A DNA stretch of 64,000 bases from Actinomycetes bacterium (GCA_021778635.1 JAJYCD010000005.1:1-64000), one strand, 5' to 3'; shown: positions 18,957 through 32,811, numbered from the stretch's first letter. Numbers and translations: made by a program. Notes: generated by a model from the sequence alone, not told the origin.

Positions 18957-20375
18957 GTGGTCGTGCGACGGTCCCGTGCCCTCGGCGTCGTCGCCCTGGT
19001 CATGGTGGTGGTCGCGGGCGCGTACGCCACGGCCGACGCATACGACCTCGTCCCCGGTCTCGTCACGCTGGCGCCGGCGCCTGCACCGGCAAGACCGTTC
19101 CCCACCGCACCGGGAGCGGTGGCGCCGGCGCCGATCACCGCGCCCCTCGGCCTGCTCGCGGCGTCGGCGCCGGTGCCGTCCGACGCGCGGGTGGGCGCCG
19201 CGGCCCAGGCGCTCGTCGACGACCCCCGCACCGGTGGCTCGGTCGGCGTGCTCGTGGCGGACCAGCTCACCGGTGCCGTCCTCGCCTCGGTCGAGCCGGG
19301 GGTCGCACGGACGGCCGCCTCGACCACCAAGCTGCTCACCGCGACGGCCGTGCTCGGTCGGCTCGACCACGCCCGCACGCTCGACACGCGTGTGGTGCAG
19401 GAGAGCGCCGATCAGATCGTGCTGGTCGCAGGCGGCGACATGATGCTCGCGCCAGGAGCCGGCCGACCGGATGCCGTGAACGGACGAGCGGGTCTCGGCG
19501 ACCTGGCGAAGCAGGTCGCGCGTGCGCTCACGTTGGCCGGTCGCACGACGGTCCGGCTCGCGTACGACGACCACCTGTTCACCGGGGACGCCGTGAACCC
19601 GGGCTGGGCGCCCACCGACGTCGCCGACGGCTACGTCGCTCCGATCACCGGTCTCGCGGTGAACGCCGGCCGGACGACCGACGCCGAGTACGCGCCGCGA
19701 TCGACCACGCCGTCCCTCGACGCGGCCCGGACCCTCGCAGCAGCGCTCGCCGCCGACGGCATCACCGTCACGGGCACGCCCGCACGGGTCGTCGCGACGC
19801 CAGGCGCGCCCACGCTCGGCACCGTCCGCTCGGCGCCGCTCTCGGAGCTCGTGGACTACGACCTGCACGTGTCCGACAACACGATCGCCGAGGTGCTCGG
19901 GCGGCTGGTCGCCCTGGACGAGGGGCTGCCGCCCAGCTTCGGCGGAGCGGCCGCAGCCGTGCTGGAGGCCGTCCGGGCCGACGGCCTCGATGTCGCGGGC
20001 ACCCGGCTGGTGGGCACGAGCGGGCTGGCGCCGGCGACCCAGGTGACACCTGCCCTGCTCGTGGGCGTACTGCGACTCGTGACCGACCCGGCGCACCCGC
20101 TGCTGCGCGACATCGCCGTGGACCTGCCGATCTCCGGACTGAGCGGCACCCTCGCCGATCGGTACACGTCCTCTCCCGCACGCGGCCTCGTCCGGGCGAA
20201 GACGGGCAGCCTGACGTCGGTCACCTCGCTCGCGGGAACCGTCCAGGACGCGGACGGTCGGCTCCTCGTGTTCGCGGTGCTCGTGGATCACGCGCCGGCG
20301 ACGGGTCAGGCGGCGGCGCGGGAGGCGGTCGACGCGTTCGTGAGCCAGCTCGCCGGCTGCGGCTGCCGGAGCTGA
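18957..20375 (+). CDS. dacB: D-alanyl-D-alanine carboxypeptidase/endopeptidase (PBP4, S13)
   Basis: '[10 protein letters not shown]' SxxK, 'SDN', '[13 protein letters not shown]' KTG motifs. Confidence 0.92.
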   Translation: MVVRRSRALGVVALVMVVVAGAYATADAYDLVPGLVTLAPAPAPARPFPTAPGAVAPAPITAPLGLLAASAPVPSDARVGAAAQALVDDPRTGGSVGVLVADQLTGAVLASVEPGVARTAASTTKLLTATAVLGRLDHARTLDTRVVQESADQIVLVAGGDMMLAPGAGRPDAVNGRAGLGDLAKQVARALTLAGRTTVRLAYDDHLFTGDAVNPGWAPTDVADGYVAPITGLAVNAGRTTDAEYAPRSTTPSLDAARTLAAALAADGITVTGTPARVVATPGAPTLGTVRSAPLSELVDYDLHVSDNTIAEVLGRLVALDEGLPPSFGGAAAAVLEAVRADGLDVAGTRLVGTSGLAPATQVTPALLVGVLRLVTDPAHPLLRDIAVDLPISGLSGTLADRYTSSPARGLVRAKTGSLTSVTSLAGTVQDADGRLLVFAVLVDHAPATGQAAAREAVDAFVSQLAGCGCRS

Positions 20376-20479
20376 CCGGTCGCCGGGACTCGCGCGGGCG
20401 GGTCGGACGCGGCGGCGCCGGCGACCGGCCCGAGGGCGACCGCCGGGAGAGCGGTGGGCCGGGCGGCTACGGTGGCGAG

Positions 20480-21577
20480 ATGAACGACGACGACCGTGGC
20501 GCCCCGGCGATCGACTGGGACGTCGCGGCGGGCGTCGCCGCACGGCTCGTGCGCCCCGGACCGGCGGCCACCCGTCCCGAGATGGCCGACCTGGTCGAGG
20601 GCCTCCGGGCGGCCGCGGCGGAGGCCGTCGTGCACGTCGAACGGATCACCGAGCTCCGGCCCGACGGCGAGCCGCGTGCGAGCGCATCGACGCACGGCCC
20701 GGGCACCGGAGGGACGACCGTCCGCACGCTCGTGGTCGACCGGAGTGCCTGGGCGCGAGCGAACGCACGGATGCTCTCGGTGATGACGTCAGGGGTCCAC
20801 GCGACCGGACGCCCGCGCGCGGTCGCGCGATGGTCGGCGGGGACGCAGGTCGGCGCGGTGCTGTCGCTCGTGTCGAGCCGGGTGCTGGGCCAGTTCGACC
20901 CGTTCTCCACGGCACCCGGCCCGGTGTCCATCGGTCCCGGCCCGGGCACCCTGCTCCTGGTCGCCCCGAACGTCCTCCGGATGGAGCGCGTGCTCGACGT
21001 GGTCCCTCAGGACTTCCGGCTCTGGGTCGCCCTGCACGAGCAGACCCACGCGGCGCAGTTCGGGACGGCTCGGTGGCTCGCCGCGCACCTGCGGGACCGC
21101 GTGACGGCGATGCTCGCCGACCTCGTCGCGGACGACGACTCGCCCGGCGTCGGTGCGGCGCTCACGCGGGTGTTCGGAGCACTGACCGGGAACGGCCCGG
21201 TGGGCGTCGACGCGGTCCTCACGCCGACCCAGCGCGAGTCGTTCGACGAGCTCGGCGCGATCATGGCGCTCCTCGAGGGCCACGCGGACGTGATGATGGA
21301 CGCCGTCGGACCGGACGTCGTCCCGACGGTGCGGCTGATCCGCGAACGGTTCGACCGGCGGCGGCACGCGACCGGGCGCGGGGACGCGGTCGTGCGCACC
21401 CTGCTCGGGGTCGACCAGAAGATGGCGCAGTACCGGGACGGAGCGGTCTTCGTGCGGGCGGTCACGCGCAGCGTCGGAACGTCCGGGCTGAACGCGGTCT
21501 GGTCCGGCCCGGACGCGCTCCCGTCCGCCCGCGAGATCGCCGACCCCCGTGCCTGGGTGCGTCGTGTGCACGGCTGA
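20480..21577 (+). CDS. Zinc-dependent metalloprotease (DUF2342 family)
   Basis: 'WVALHEQTHAAQF' HExxH, 'LLEGHADVMMDAVG'; located between dacB and tilS as is common in actinobacteria. Confidence 0.88.
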   Translation: MNDDDRGAPAIDWDVAAGVAARLVRPGPAATRPEMADLVEGLRAAAAEAVVHVERITELRPDGEPRASASTHGPGTGGTTVRTLVVDRSAWARANARMLSVMTSGVHATGRPRAVARWSAGTQVGAVLSLVSSRVLGQFDPFSTAPGPVSIGPGPGTLLLVAPNVLRMERVLDVVPQDFRLWVALHEQTHAAQFGTARWLAAHLRDRVTAMLADLVADDDSPGVGAALTRVFGALTGNGPVGVDAVLTPTQRESFDELGAIMALLEGHADVMMDAVGPDVVPTVRLIRERFDRRRHATGRGDAVVRTLLGVDQKMAQYRDGAVFVRAVTRSVGTSGLNAVWSGPDALPSAREIADPRAWVRRVHG

Positions 21578-21604
21578 CCGCCGCTCCGGCACCGAGGTGC
21601 GGCC

Positions 21605-22705
21605 GTGACCGGACCGGAACCGGCGGTCGCCCGAGCACGCCTCGCGGTCCGGTCCGAGGTCGACGACCTCGCGCCGGGCAGCCTCGTTCTCGTCGCGTGC
21701 TCCGGCGGGCCCGACTCGCTCGCGCTCGCCGCCGTCACGGCCTTCGTCGCGCCGCGCGTCGGGCTGCGCGCGGGCGCCGTCGTCGTCGACCACGGTCTCC
21801 AACCGGGCAGCGACCGCGTGGCCGCCGAGGCCGCTCGCGCCTGCCGGGACCTCGGCCTCGCGCCGGTCGTCGTCGTCCGGGTCGTCGTCGGCCGGTCCAG
21901 CGGTCCCGAGGCGGACGCCCGCGACGCGCGGTACGCCGCGTTCGACGAGGCGGCGACGACGCTGGGTGCGCGGGCGATCCTGCTCGGGCACACCCTCGAC
22001 GACCAGGCGGAGCAGGTGCTCCTCGGACTTGCGCGCGGCTCCGGCGCACGGTCGCTGTCCGGGATGCCCACCCGGCGCGGCCTCCTCCGACGCCCGCTGC
22101 TCGCGCTGCCGCGCACCGACACGATCGCGGTGTGCGCGGCGGTGGGTCTCGTCCCGTGGGACGACCCGACGAACGCCGTCCCGTGGGACGCCCCGACGAA
22201 CGCCGTCCCGTGGGGCGACCCGACGAACGCCGTCCCGGGGCACGACCGTCCTGGCGGCGTACCGCTCCGCTCCCGGGTGCGCCACCAGGTGCTCCCGATC
22301 CTCGAGCAGGTTCTCGGCCCGGGCGTCGGACGCGCGTTGGCGCGCACCGCGGATCAGCTCCGGGAGGACGCGGATGCGCTCGACGCCCTCGGCGAGGCGC
22401 TGCTCTCGGGCGCCAGGGTCGACGACGCGGCCCGCGTCGTGCTCGACGTCGCCGTCGTCGCGGGTGCGCCTGTGGCGATCCGCACGAGAGCCCTGCGCGC
22501 GGCGCTCGTCGCGGCCGGCTGCCCGTCGGGATCGGTGTCCCGCGCGCACGTGCTCGCGGTGGATCGGCTGCTGACCGACTGGCACGGTCAGGGCCCGGTG
22601 GCCCTCCCCGGCCGGGTCACCGCGCGTCGACGATGTGGCAGGCTTGAGGTCGGGCCGGACGCTCCGATCGAGGCACCGGCTGCCCCGACCCGAGGAGAGC
22701 TGTAG
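21605..22705 (+). CDS. tilS: tRNA(Ile)-lysidine synthase
   Basis: P-loop '[13 protein letters not shown]', '[12 protein letters not shown]', PWxDPTN motif; between DUF2342 and hpt. Confidence 0.93.
   Translation: MTGPEPAVARARLAVRSEVDDLAPGSLVLVACSGGPDSLALAAVTAFVAPRVGLRAGAVVVDHGLQPGSDRVAAEAARACRDLGLAPVVVVRVVVGRSSGPEADARDARYAAFDEAATTLGARAILLGHTLDDQAEQVLLGLARGSGARSLSGMPTRRGLLRRPLLALPRTDTIAVCAAVGLVPWDDPTNAVPWDAPTNAVPWGDPTNAVPGHDRPGGVPLRSRVRHQVLPILEQVLGPGVGRALARTADQLREDADALDALGEALLSGARVDDAARVVLDVAVVAGAPVAIRTRALRAALVAAGCPSGSVSRAHVLAVDRLLTDWHGQGPVALPGRVTARRRCGRLEVGPDAPIEAPAAPTRGEL
22151..22237 (+). repeat. 27-bp in-frame tandem repeat within tilS (VPWDDPTNA / VPWDAPTNA / VPWGDPTNA)
   Basis: Units begin at 22151, 22178, 22205, with a partial at 22232. 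Confidence 0.97.
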
Positions 22706-22707
22706 CG

Positions 22708-23262
<555 letters not shown>

Positions 23263-23389
23263 CCGACGAGCGACGCGGGTCCCGATCCTGCCCTGGGCGA
23301 ACACGCACAGGTTCTGACAGACCTAGCGTGTACGTTCGAGCCGTTCTGCCGTGCCGACCGGAGGGATGAGGGGACATTCCCCGTCGCCG

Positions 23390-25354
<1,965 letters not shown>

Positions 25355-25357
25355 CCG

Positions 25358-25978
25358 GTGGCGCCAGACGCCTCGGCCGGGAGCGAGATCCCCCCGCGGC
25401 ACGACGCTCCGACCGGGTACGACGCCGCGCGCGTCGAGGTGGCGATCCGCGAGCTGCTGCTCGCGGTCGGTGAGGACCCGGACCGGGAGGGCCTGCGGGA
25501 CACTCCCGCCCGCGTCGCGCGCGCCTATGCGGAGACCTTCGCGGGCCTGCGGCAGGATCCGGCAGACGTGCTCAGCACGGTGTTCGACATCGGGCACCAG
25601 GAGATGGTCCTCGTCAAGGACATCGAGGTGTACTCGACGTGCGAGCACCACCTCGTCCCGTTCCACGGAGTCGCCCACGTCGGGTACATCCCGTCGGCCG
25701 ACGGTCGCATCACCGGGTTGAGCAAGCTGGCGCGGCTGGTGGACATCTACGCGCGGCGCCCGCAGGTGCAGGAGAGGCTGACCAGCCAGGTCGCTGATGC
25801 CCTGGTCGAGCACCTCAACCCGCGCGGCGTGATCGTCGTCATCGAGTGCGAGCACCTGTGCATGTCGATGCGCGGGGTCCGCAAACCCGGGTCACGGACC
25901 GTCACGTCGGCCGTGCGCGGGCAGATGCGCGACGGGACGACGCGGGCCGAGGCGATGAGCCTCATCCTCAGTCGGTGA
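25358..25978 (+). CDS. folE: GTP cyclohydrolase I
   Basis: '[18 protein letters not shown]', '[23 protein letters not shown]'. Confidence 0.96.
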   Translation: MAPDASAGSEIPPRHDAPTGYDAARVEVAIRELLLAVGEDPDREGLRDTPARVARAYAETFAGLRQDPADVLSTVFDIGHQEMVLVKDIEVYSTCEHHLVPFHGVAHVGYIPSADGRITGLSKLARLVDIYARRPQVQERLTSQVADALVEHLNPRGVIVVIECEHLCMSMRGVRKPGSRTVTSAVRGQMRDGTTRAEAMSLILSR

Positions 25979-26002
25979 GCCGTCACCCCTAGGCTGGCTG
26001 TC

Positions 26003-26893
26003 GTGATCGCTGGACCGTCCGTTCGTCACCCGCGTCCGCTGCCGGACCGGCTGGCACGGCTGCAGCGCGCTCTCGTGATGGGGATTGTCAACGTCACGCC
26101 GGACTCGTTCTCCGACGGCGGCCGTTGGCTCGATCCCGATGCGGCGGTCCGGCACGGGCTGGACCTGATCGCCGAGGGTGCGGACCTCCTCGACGTCGGC
26201 GGTGAGTCGACCCGTCCCGGCGCGGTCCGGGTCGACGTCGAGGAGGAGCTCGCGCGCGTGCTCCCCGTGGTGCGCCGGCTCGCTGCCGAGGGCGTCGCCG
26301 TGAGCGTCGACACGACGCGGGCCGAGGTCGCCGAGCGAGCCGTGGACGTCGGCGCCGTGATCGTCAACGACGTCTCCGGTGGACTGGCGGACCCGGCGAT
26401 CCGGGCCGTCGTGGCCCGCACCGGCGTGGTGTACGTCGCGATGCACTGGCGCGGGCACTCCGACGTGATGGCCGACCTGACGCGCTACGACGACGTCGTC
26501 GGTGACGTGCGGGCCGAGCTCGCCGAACGGCTCGCCGAGCTCCGGGACGCCGGTGTGCGCGACGATCAGGTCGTGCTCGACCCTGGTCTCGGCTTCGCCA
26601 AGGAACCCCCGGACAACTGGCCGCTCCTCGCCCACCTGGACGCGCTCCTGTCGCTGGGTCTGCCGGTGCTCGTCGGAGCCTCGCGCAAACGGTTCCTCGG
26701 GGCGCTCCTGACCGGTCCGGACGGCCGGCCCGTCCCGCCGGACCACCGCGACGCCGCGACGTCGGCCGTCTCGGCACTCGTCGCCGCGAGCGGCGCATGG
26801 TGCGTTCGCGTCCACGAGGTGGGAGGCTCGGCGGACGCCGTCCGTGTGGCCGCCGCCTGGCGTGCGGCGTCGGGGACCCAGGACAGGTCGTGA
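26003..26893 (+). CDS. folP: Dihydropteroate synthase
   Basis: 'MGIVNVTPDSFSDGG', 'DVGGESTRPGA', 'LDPGLGFAK'. Confidence 0.96.
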   Translation: MIAGPSVRHPRPLPDRLARLQRALVMGIVNVTPDSFSDGGRWLDPDAAVRHGLDLIAEGADLLDVGGESTRPGAVRVDVEEELARVLPVVRRLAAEGVAVSVDTTRAEVAERAVDVGAVIVNDVSGGLADPAIRAVVARTGVVYVAMHWRGHSDVMADLTRYDDVVGDVRAELAERLAELRDAGVRDDQVVLDPGLGFAKEPPDNWPLLAHLDALLSLGLPVLVGASRKRFLGALLTGPDGRPVPPDHRDAATSAVSALVAASGAWCVRVHEVGGSADAVRVAAAWRAASGTQDRS

Positions 26894-26916
26894 GGAATGA
26901 CACGAGAGGCACCAGC

Positions 26917-28536
26917 ATGAATGCGGCGTCAGCGGGACACCCGGGCCCGGCACTGGACAGTGCGGGTCGCCAGCTCGACCAGGTCCGTCTGGTCGGCATC
27001 TCCGCGGTCGGCCACCACGGCGTGTTCGAGCACGAGCGTCGCGAGGGTCAGACCTTCCGGGCGGACGTGGTCGCCCATCTCGACACCCGGCGTGCCGCGG
27101 CGACCGACGACCTCGCGCACACCCTTCACTACGGCGTGCTGGCCGAGCAGATCGCGGGTGTGCTCTCGGGGGAGCCTGCCGACCTGATCGAGACGGTCGC
27201 CGAGCGCATCGCCGCGACGGTGCTCGCCCACGCGCAGGTCGTCGCGGTGGACGTCGCGGTGCACAAGCCGCAGGCCCCGCTGACCGTGCCCTTCGAGGAC
27301 GTCGTGGTCAGCATCCGCCGCGACCGCAGCAAGCTCCCGGCCGCGGAGCCGTGGACACCGGCGACGGTCGCGACCGGGCCGACCGTGCGGGTACCGCTCG
27401 CTCCGACCCCGACCGCGGTGCTGCCGGTCGTCGAGGCGGTCGCCGAGCATGCGGCGGACGCCGCGACCGGCGAGCTCGGCGGACCGGCGGGCACGGGAGC
27501 GTTCGACGTGCACCCGGACGTCGACGCGCCGTCCACCGGGCTGCCGGCACCGGGTGAGCCCGCACCGTCCGCGCTGGCCGCACTGATGGCGATCCCGACC
27601 CTTGCGCCGGCACCCGCCTCGCCCGTGAGCCCGCCTGCACCCGTCCCTGTCCCCGCCCTCGCGCCCGCCGGGCTCTGGCCGTCGACCGGACTCGCACCGA
27701 CCGGCCCCGCGACGGACGCCTCGGGCGCGGTGGCGCAGGAGCTCGGCTCGCCCGTGGGGGGTCGGTCGGCCGACGTGCTCCCCGCGGGTCCGCGGCCCAG
27801 CCCGGAGACGCAGACGCCCCCTCCTGTCACCGACGCGCTCGATGACGTCCCTGACGGTCCGATCGACGTCGTCCTCGCCCTGGGGTCGAACCTCGGCGCG
27901 CCGCAGGACATCCTCCGCGAGGCCGTCGCCGAGCTCGCGGAGGTCGACGGGGTCGAGGTCGTCCGGGTGTCTCCGCTCGCGCGCTCGGCGCCGGTGGGGG
28001 GCCCGGAGCAGCCGGACTACCTCAATGCGATCGTGCTCGCCCGGACGACCCTCGCACCGCGCGCACTGCTGCGGGTCGCGCAGACGATCGAGGCCGCGCA
28101 CGGGCGGGAACGCGTCGAACGCTGGGGCCCGCGAACCCTGGACATCGACCTCATCGTGTACGGGTCGACCCTCGCGGTGACCGACGACCTCGAGCTTCCG
28201 CACCCTCGCGCGCACGAGCGCGCGTTCGTGCTCCAGCCGTGGGCGCAGATCGCGCCCGATGCCGTGCTCCCGGGTCTCGGGGGCGGACCTGTCGCCGCGC
28301 TGGCGGCCACGGCACCGGACCGCGGCGGCATCCGCTGGCTCGCGCTCGACTGGCTCGTGCCCGCGGTCGAGCACCGGGCGTCCGAGGCTCCGGCGTCCGA
28401 GGGCGCGATGCCCGAGGACCGGGTGTCCGAACCTGCCGCTGCCGCGGACCGACCCGCCGACGCGATGCCGGCCTGGTTGCCGCGGACCGCTCCGGCGGAC
28501 CCGCGCGACGACTCACCGACGTCCTGGATCCCGTGA
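26917..28536 (+). CDS. folB-folK: Bifunctional dihydroneopterin aldolase / HPPK with long linker
   Basis: FolB 'VRLVGISAVGHHGVFEHERREGQTF'; FolK 'DVVLALGSNLGAPQDILREA', 'RWGPRTLDIDLIVYG'; ATG at 26917. Confidence 0.93.
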   Translation: MNAASAGHPGPALDSAGRQLDQVRLVGISAVGHHGVFEHERREGQTFRADVVAHLDTRRAAATDDLAHTLHYGVLAEQIAGVLSGEPADLIETVAERIAATVLAHAQVVAVDVAVHKPQAPLTVPFEDVVVSIRRDRSKLPAAEPWTPATVATGPTVRVPLAPTPTAVLPVVEAVAEHAADAATGELGGPAGTGAFDVHPDVDAPSTGLPAPGEPAPSALAALMAIPTLAPAPASPVSPPAPVPVPALAPAGLWPSTGLAPTGPATDASGAVAQELGSPVGGRSADVLPAGPRPSPETQTPPPVTDALDDVPDGPIDVVLALGSNLGAPQDILREAVAELAEVDGVEVVRVSPLARSAPVGGPEQPDYLNAIVLARTTLAPRALLRVAQTIEAAHGRERVERWGPRTLDIDLIVYGSTLAVTDDLELPHPRAHERAFVLQPWAQIAPDAVLPGLGGGPVAALAATAPDRGGIRWLALDWLVPAVEHRASEAPASEGAMPEDRVSEPAAAADRPADAMPAWLPRTAPADPRDDSPTSWIP

Positions 28537-29018
28537 TGCAGCGAACCCGGTGGCAGACCCTGATCACCGTCGCGGTCACGACGACGGCTCTCGGTTGGCT
28601 GGTGCTGCGCCTCCTGGACCGCACCGCGGTGCAGCCGCCCCCGGTGCCCTGGCTCGTGTGCGTCGTCATGCTCGTGATCTCCGGCGTCGTGCTCACGATG
28701 GGGTGGCAGGTGCGGCAGTTCCTGGCCGGGAAGCGCCCGCAGCTGAACCCGATCCGCGCCGCCCGCACCGCGGTCCTCGCGAAGGCCTCCTGCTACACGG
28801 GGGCTCTGCTCGCCGGCTGGTACCTCTCGCAGGTGCTCGCCGTCGTCGGGAACCTGTCGATCGCGTCGCAGCGGGACCGCGCCCAGGCCGCTGCGGTTGC
28901 CGCCGTGACGGCGGTCCTGATGGCGGCGGTCGGGCTCCTGGTGGAGTGGTTCTGCCGAGTCCCGCCGCCCGACGAGCCGGAGAAGGAACCGCCGGGATCG
29001 GAGCAGGCGGCCCGTTGA
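28536..29018 (+). CDS. DUF3180 family membrane protein
   Basis: 'MQRTRWQTLITVAVTTTALGWLVLRLLDR' and position after folK. Confidence 0.85.
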   Translation: MQRTRWQTLITVAVTTTALGWLVLRLLDRTAVQPPPVPWLVCVVMLVISGVVLTMGWQVRQFLAGKRPQLNPIRAARTAVLAKASCYTGALLAGWYLSQVLAVVGNLSIASQRDRAQAAAVAAVTAVLMAAVGLLVEWFCRVPPPDEPEKEPPGSEQAAR

Positions 29019-29038
29019 GCGGTGCGAGACTAGGGGCC

Positions 29039-29536
29039 ATGTCCACCCCGCACCGCGGTCCGTTCGATCCCGACGACGTCGTCTGGAACCCGGTCTCGGC
29101 GAGGCTCGCGTCGGCGCGTCTCGTCGTCGCCTGGCTCGTGGTGGTCGTCGTCCTGCTCCCGTCGGTCGCGTTGGGGCTCGCGGTCGGGGCCGTGTGGTCG
29201 TGGCTCCCGGCGATCGTCGTCGTCCTGGTCGCCGTCTGGATCACGCTCCTGATCCCGCGTCAGGTCCGCGCGATCGGCTACGCGGAGCGCGCTGACGACC
29301 TTCTCGTGCGCCGCGGGATCATGCTGCGCCGGCTCGTCGTCGTGCCCTACGGGCGGATGCAGTTCGTGGACGTGCAGGCGGGTCCGGTGGCGCGGAGGTT
29401 CGGGGTGGCAGCCGTCCAGCTCCACACCGCCTCCGTCGGGACCGAGGCGTCGATCCCCGGGCTTCCCCCGGACGAGGCGGACCGGCTCCGTGACCAGCTC
29501 GCGTCTCGCGGTGAGGCGAGGTTGGCGGGGCTGTGA
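29039..29536 (+). CDS. Bacterial PH domain (YdbS-like) membrane protein
   Basis: 'IGYAERADDLLVRRGIMLRRLVVVPYGRMQFVDVQAGPVARRFGVAAVQLHT'. Confidence 0.88.
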   Translation: MSTPHRGPFDPDDVVWNPVSARLASARLVVAWLVVVVVLLPSVALGLAVGAVWSWLPAIVVVLVAVWITLLIPRQVRAIGYAERADDLLVRRGIMLRRLVVVPYGRMQFVDVQAGPVARRFGVAAVQLHTASVGTEASIPGLPPDEADRLRDQLASRGEARLAGL

Positions 29537-31011
29537 CCGTCGCACCACGGCGCGCGGACGCCCAGGCGTCATCTCGCGGGCAGGGGGACGCTGCCGTCGC
29601 ACCGACCAGCGGCGCCGTCTGGCGTCGGATGCACCCGATCACGCCCGTCCTCAAGGGGTGGCAGATCGTGGCGGTCCTCCTCGTCATCGTGGGGAACCAG
29701 GTCGGGGACAACGTCGTCAACGCCCAGCGGTTCCTCTCGGACGGGGGATGGCGGTGGGTGCTGCTGGTCCTCGCGGCGACGGCCGTGGTGGGCGGGGCGT
29801 GGGCGTCGCTGGCGTGGCGCATGACGAGCTACGCGGTGGACGAGCAGGCGGTGCACCTGCGCACCGGGATCCTTCTGCGCCAGCGGCGTCAGGCGCGGCT
29901 CGATCGGCTGCAGGCCGTCGACGTCGTCAAGCCGTTCCTCGGCCGGCTCTTCGGGCTCGCGAAGCTGACCCTCGAGGTCGCCGGCGGCAGCGGATCGGCC
30001 GTCGAGCTCGCGTTCCTCAAGGAGAGCGAGGCGGACGCCTTGCGTGCGGAGCTCCTCGCGCGTGCCGCCGGCATCCATCGGACGACGGGCGACGACCCGG
30101 CCCCGGTCGCTCCGGAGCAGGAGGTGTTCGAGCTCGCGCCGACCCGGCTGATCGGCTCGCTGCTCCTGTCCAGCACGACGTTCGTCCTGGTCCCGGCGTT
30201 GATCGGACTGACGATCTGGGCGGTCCACGTCCAGGAGGTCGCCCCCGTGCTCGCGATGCTGCCGGCGGTCCTCGGCGTCGGTTCGGCCCTGTGGTCCCGC
30301 TTCGCCCGTGAGTTCGGGTTCCGTGCCGCGATCTCTCCGGACGGCATCCGCTTGCGCCACGGTCTGCTCGAGCAACGGGCCCAGACGGTCCCGCCGGGTC
30401 GTGTGCAGGCGGTCCGTGTCACGCAGGGTCCGCTCTGGCGAGGCAAGGACTGGTGGCGGGTGCAGATCAACGTCGCCGGCTACGGGATCGGCAAGGGGGC
30501 CGAGGACGCCAACGTGCTTCTTCCGGTCGGCAGCCGGACGGAGGCGATCCACGCGATCTGGCTGGTGCTGCCCGATCTCGGGGTGCCCGACCCGCGAGAG
30601 ACGTTGCAGGTCGCGCTCTCGGGTTCCGGGGCGGAGCACGGCTTCCTCACGATGCCACGGCGGTCGCGGTGGCTCGACCCGTGGGGCTGGCGACGCCGTG
30701 GGGTGCTGGTGACCGATCGCGCGCTGCTGATCAGGTCCGGGTGGTTCGTCCGGCACCTGATCCTCGTGCCGCACGAGCGGATGCAGTCCCTGGCACTCCA
30801 GCAGGGGCCGTGGCAGCGCACCTTCGGGGTCTCGTCGGTGAGCGTGCACTCGACCCCGGGTCCGGTCTCCCCGATGATCGCGCACCTGGACTCCGCCGAC
30901 GCGGCGCGCCTGCTCACCGCGCAGGCGGACCGCGCCCGGGTGGCGCGCGCCGGGGCCGGTCCGGAGCAGTGGATGTCTCGCCCCGTGAGCGGGACGGCCG
31001 ACCATGGCTGA
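29533..31011 (+). CDS. Bacterial PH domain (YdbT-like) membrane protein, multiple PH repeats
   Basis: Repeated 'LRTGILLRQRRQARLDRLQAVDVVKPFLGRLFGLAKLTLEVAGG' and 'LIRSGWFVRHLILVPHERMQSLALQQGPWQRTFGVSSVSVHST'. Confidence 0.88.
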   Translation: MTVAPRRADAQASSRGQGDAAVAPTSGAVWRRMHPITPVLKGWQIVAVLLVIVGNQVGDNVVNAQRFLSDGGWRWVLLVLAATAVVGGAWASLAWRMTSYAVDEQAVHLRTGILLRQRRQARLDRLQAVDVVKPFLGRLFGLAKLTLEVAGGSGSAVELAFLKESEADALRAELLARAAGIHRTTGDDPAPVAPEQEVFELAPTRLIGSLLLSSTTFVLVPALIGLTIWAVHVQEVAPVLAMLPAVLGVGSALWSRFAREFGFRAAISPDGIRLRHGLLEQRAQTVPPGRVQAVRVTQGPLWRGKDWWRVQINVAGYGIGKGAEDANVLLPVGSRTEAIHAIWLVLPDLGVPDPRETLQVALSGSGAEHGFLTMPRRSRWLDPWGWRRRGVLVTDRALLIRSGWFVRHLILVPHERMQSLALQQGPWQRTFGVSSVSVHSTPGPVSPMIAHLDSADAARLLTAQADRARVARAGAGPEQWMSRPVSGTADHG

Positions 31012-31954
31012 ACCGTTGCGCGCGGCGTCGCGGCCCGGGCGCCTCGACGTCGGCGTGGTCGGCGCCGGTCGTGTGGGCGCGGTGATCGGCAGCGCGCTGC
31101 GCGGCGCCGGTCATGTCGTCATCGGCGCGAGTGGGATCTCGGCGGAGTCGCGCGAGCGCATCGACACGTTGCTCCCGGGCGTGCCCGCTCTCGAGGTGCC
31201 CGACGTCGTCGCTCGGGCCGACCTGGTTCTTCTCGCGGTCCCGGACGATGCCCTCGCCCCTCTCGTGTCGGGACTCGCGGAGGTCGGTGCCTGGCGTGCG
31301 GGGCAGATCGTCGTGCACACGTCGGGCCGCTACGGCACCGGAGTCCTGGAACCGGCGCGGTCCGCGGGCGCGATCCCGCTCGCGATCCATCCGGCGATGA
31401 CGTTCACCGGGACCTCGCTCGACCTCTCGCGGCTCGTCGGGTGCTTCTTCGCGGTCACCGGCCCGGGCCCGGTGCTGCCGATCGGGCAAGCCCTCGTCGT
31501 GGAGATCGGTGGCGAGCCGGTGGTGCTCGCGGAGCAGGACAGGCCGCTGTACCACGCGGCGCTCGCGCACGGCGCGAACCACCTGGTGGTGCTCGTGGCG
31601 CAGGCCGCGCAGGCGCTGGCCGCGGCGGGGATCGACGAGCCCGGCCGGGTCCTCGCCCCGCTGCTCACCGCTGCGTTGGACGGGGCGCTCCGCTCGGGCG
31701 ACCAGGCGGTCCGGGCGATGACGGGACCGGTGCCGCGTGGTGACGCCGGCACGGTCCGCGACCACGTGCGCGTCCTCACGGACTTCGGGGTGGTCGACGG
31801 CTCGCTCGACGTCGTGGACACCTACCGGGTCCTGGCCCGGTCGGGGACGCGGCGGGCGCTCGCGGCGGGCATGCTCAGGCCCGAGGCCGCCGGGGCGCTG
31901 CTCGACGCGCTCGCGGTCGGCGCACATCCCGACACCTCCGAGGACGACTCATGA
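31004..31954 (+). CDS. Rossmann-like and DUF2520 domain protein
   Basis: '[24 protein letters not shown]', 'HPAMTFTG'; directly upstream of panC. Confidence 0.9.
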   Translation: MAEPLRAASRPGRLDVGVVGAGRVGAVIGSALRGAGHVVIGASGISAESRERIDTLLPGVPALEVPDVVARADLVLLAVPDDALAPLVSGLAEVGAWRAGQIVVHTSGRYGTGVLEPARSAGAIPLAIHPAMTFTGTSLDLSRLVGCFFAVTGPGPVLPIGQALVVEIGGEPVVLAEQDRPLYHAALAHGANHLVVLVAQAAQALAAAGIDEPGRVLAPLLTAALDGALRSGDQAVRAMTGPVPRGDAGTVRDHVRVLTDFGVVDGSLDVVDTYRVLARSGTRRALAAGMLRPEAAGALLDALAVGAHPDTSEDDS

Positions 31955-32811
31955 CGCAGACCCCGCACGCCGGTCGACCGGTGCTCGTGACGACACGTGA
32001 GGAGCTGTCCGCTGCCCTCGCGCCCGCCCCGACGCGGCGTGCCGTGGTGATGACCATGGGCGCCCTGCACGCCGGTCACCTCGCCCTGGTGGAACGGGCC
32101 CGACGGCTCGCCGACCAGGTCGTCGTGACGATCTTCGTGAACCCCTTGCAGTTCGGTCCGGCCGAGGACCTCGACCGCTACCCGCGTGACCTCCAGGGCG
32201 ACCTGACGCTCCTCGCGGCGGCCGGTGTCGACGTCGTGTTCGCGCCGACGGTCGAGGTCGTCTATCCGGGTGGGGACCCGACGGTGACGGTGAGTGCCGG
32301 CATCATCGGGGAGGTGCTCGAGGGTGCGGCCCGCCCGGGGCATCTCGACGGCGTCCTCACCGTGGTGCTCAAGCTCCTGCACCTCGTCCGGCCCGACGTC
32401 GCGCTGTTCGGTCAGAAGGACGCGCAGCAGCTCATGGCCGTGCGGCGCATGGTGCAGGACCTGGACGTGCCGGCGCGGATCGAGGCGGTTCCGACGGTGC
32501 GTGACCCGGACGGCCTCGCGCTGTCCTCGCGGAACGCCTTCCTGAGCCCTGAGGACCGGTCGCGGGCGTGCGGACTGTCCGCGGCGTTGTTCGCCGGTGC
32601 TGCGCGTGCCGCGTCGGGAGCTGACGCGGTGCGGGCGGCAGCGGCAGCGGCGCTCCGGTCCGCCGGCCTCGAGGTCGAGTACCTGGCCCTCGTCGACCCG
32701 GTGACGGTGGCCGAGGTCGATGATCGATACGCGGGCGAGGCCGTCCTCGCGCTCGCGGCACGAGTAGGGTCCACGAGGTTGATCGACAACGTGCCGTTGA
32801 CCCTGCGGTGA
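31951..32811 (+). CDS. panC: Pantoate--beta-alanine ligase
   Basis: '[19 protein letters not shown]', '[18 protein letters not shown]', 'FGQKDAQQL', '[13 protein letters not shown]'. Confidence 0.96.
   Translation: MTQTPHAGRPVLVTTREELSAALAPAPTRRAVVMTMGALHAGHLALVERARRLADQVVVTIFVNPLQFGPAEDLDRYPRDLQGDLTLLAAAGVDVVFAPTVEVVYPGGDPTVTVSAGIIGEVLEGAARPGHLDGVLTVVLKLLHLVRPDVALFGQKDAQQLMAVRRMVQDLDVPARIEAVPTVRDPDGLALSSRNAFLSPEDRSRACGLSAALFAGAARAASGADAVRAAAAAALRSAGLEVEYLALVDPVTVAEVDDRYAGEAVLALAARVGSTRLIDNVPLTLR

Noticed and set aside
18944-21577. 877-aa ORF
   Set aside because: First half is a wrong frame over dacB; genuine DUF2342 gene starts at ATG 20480
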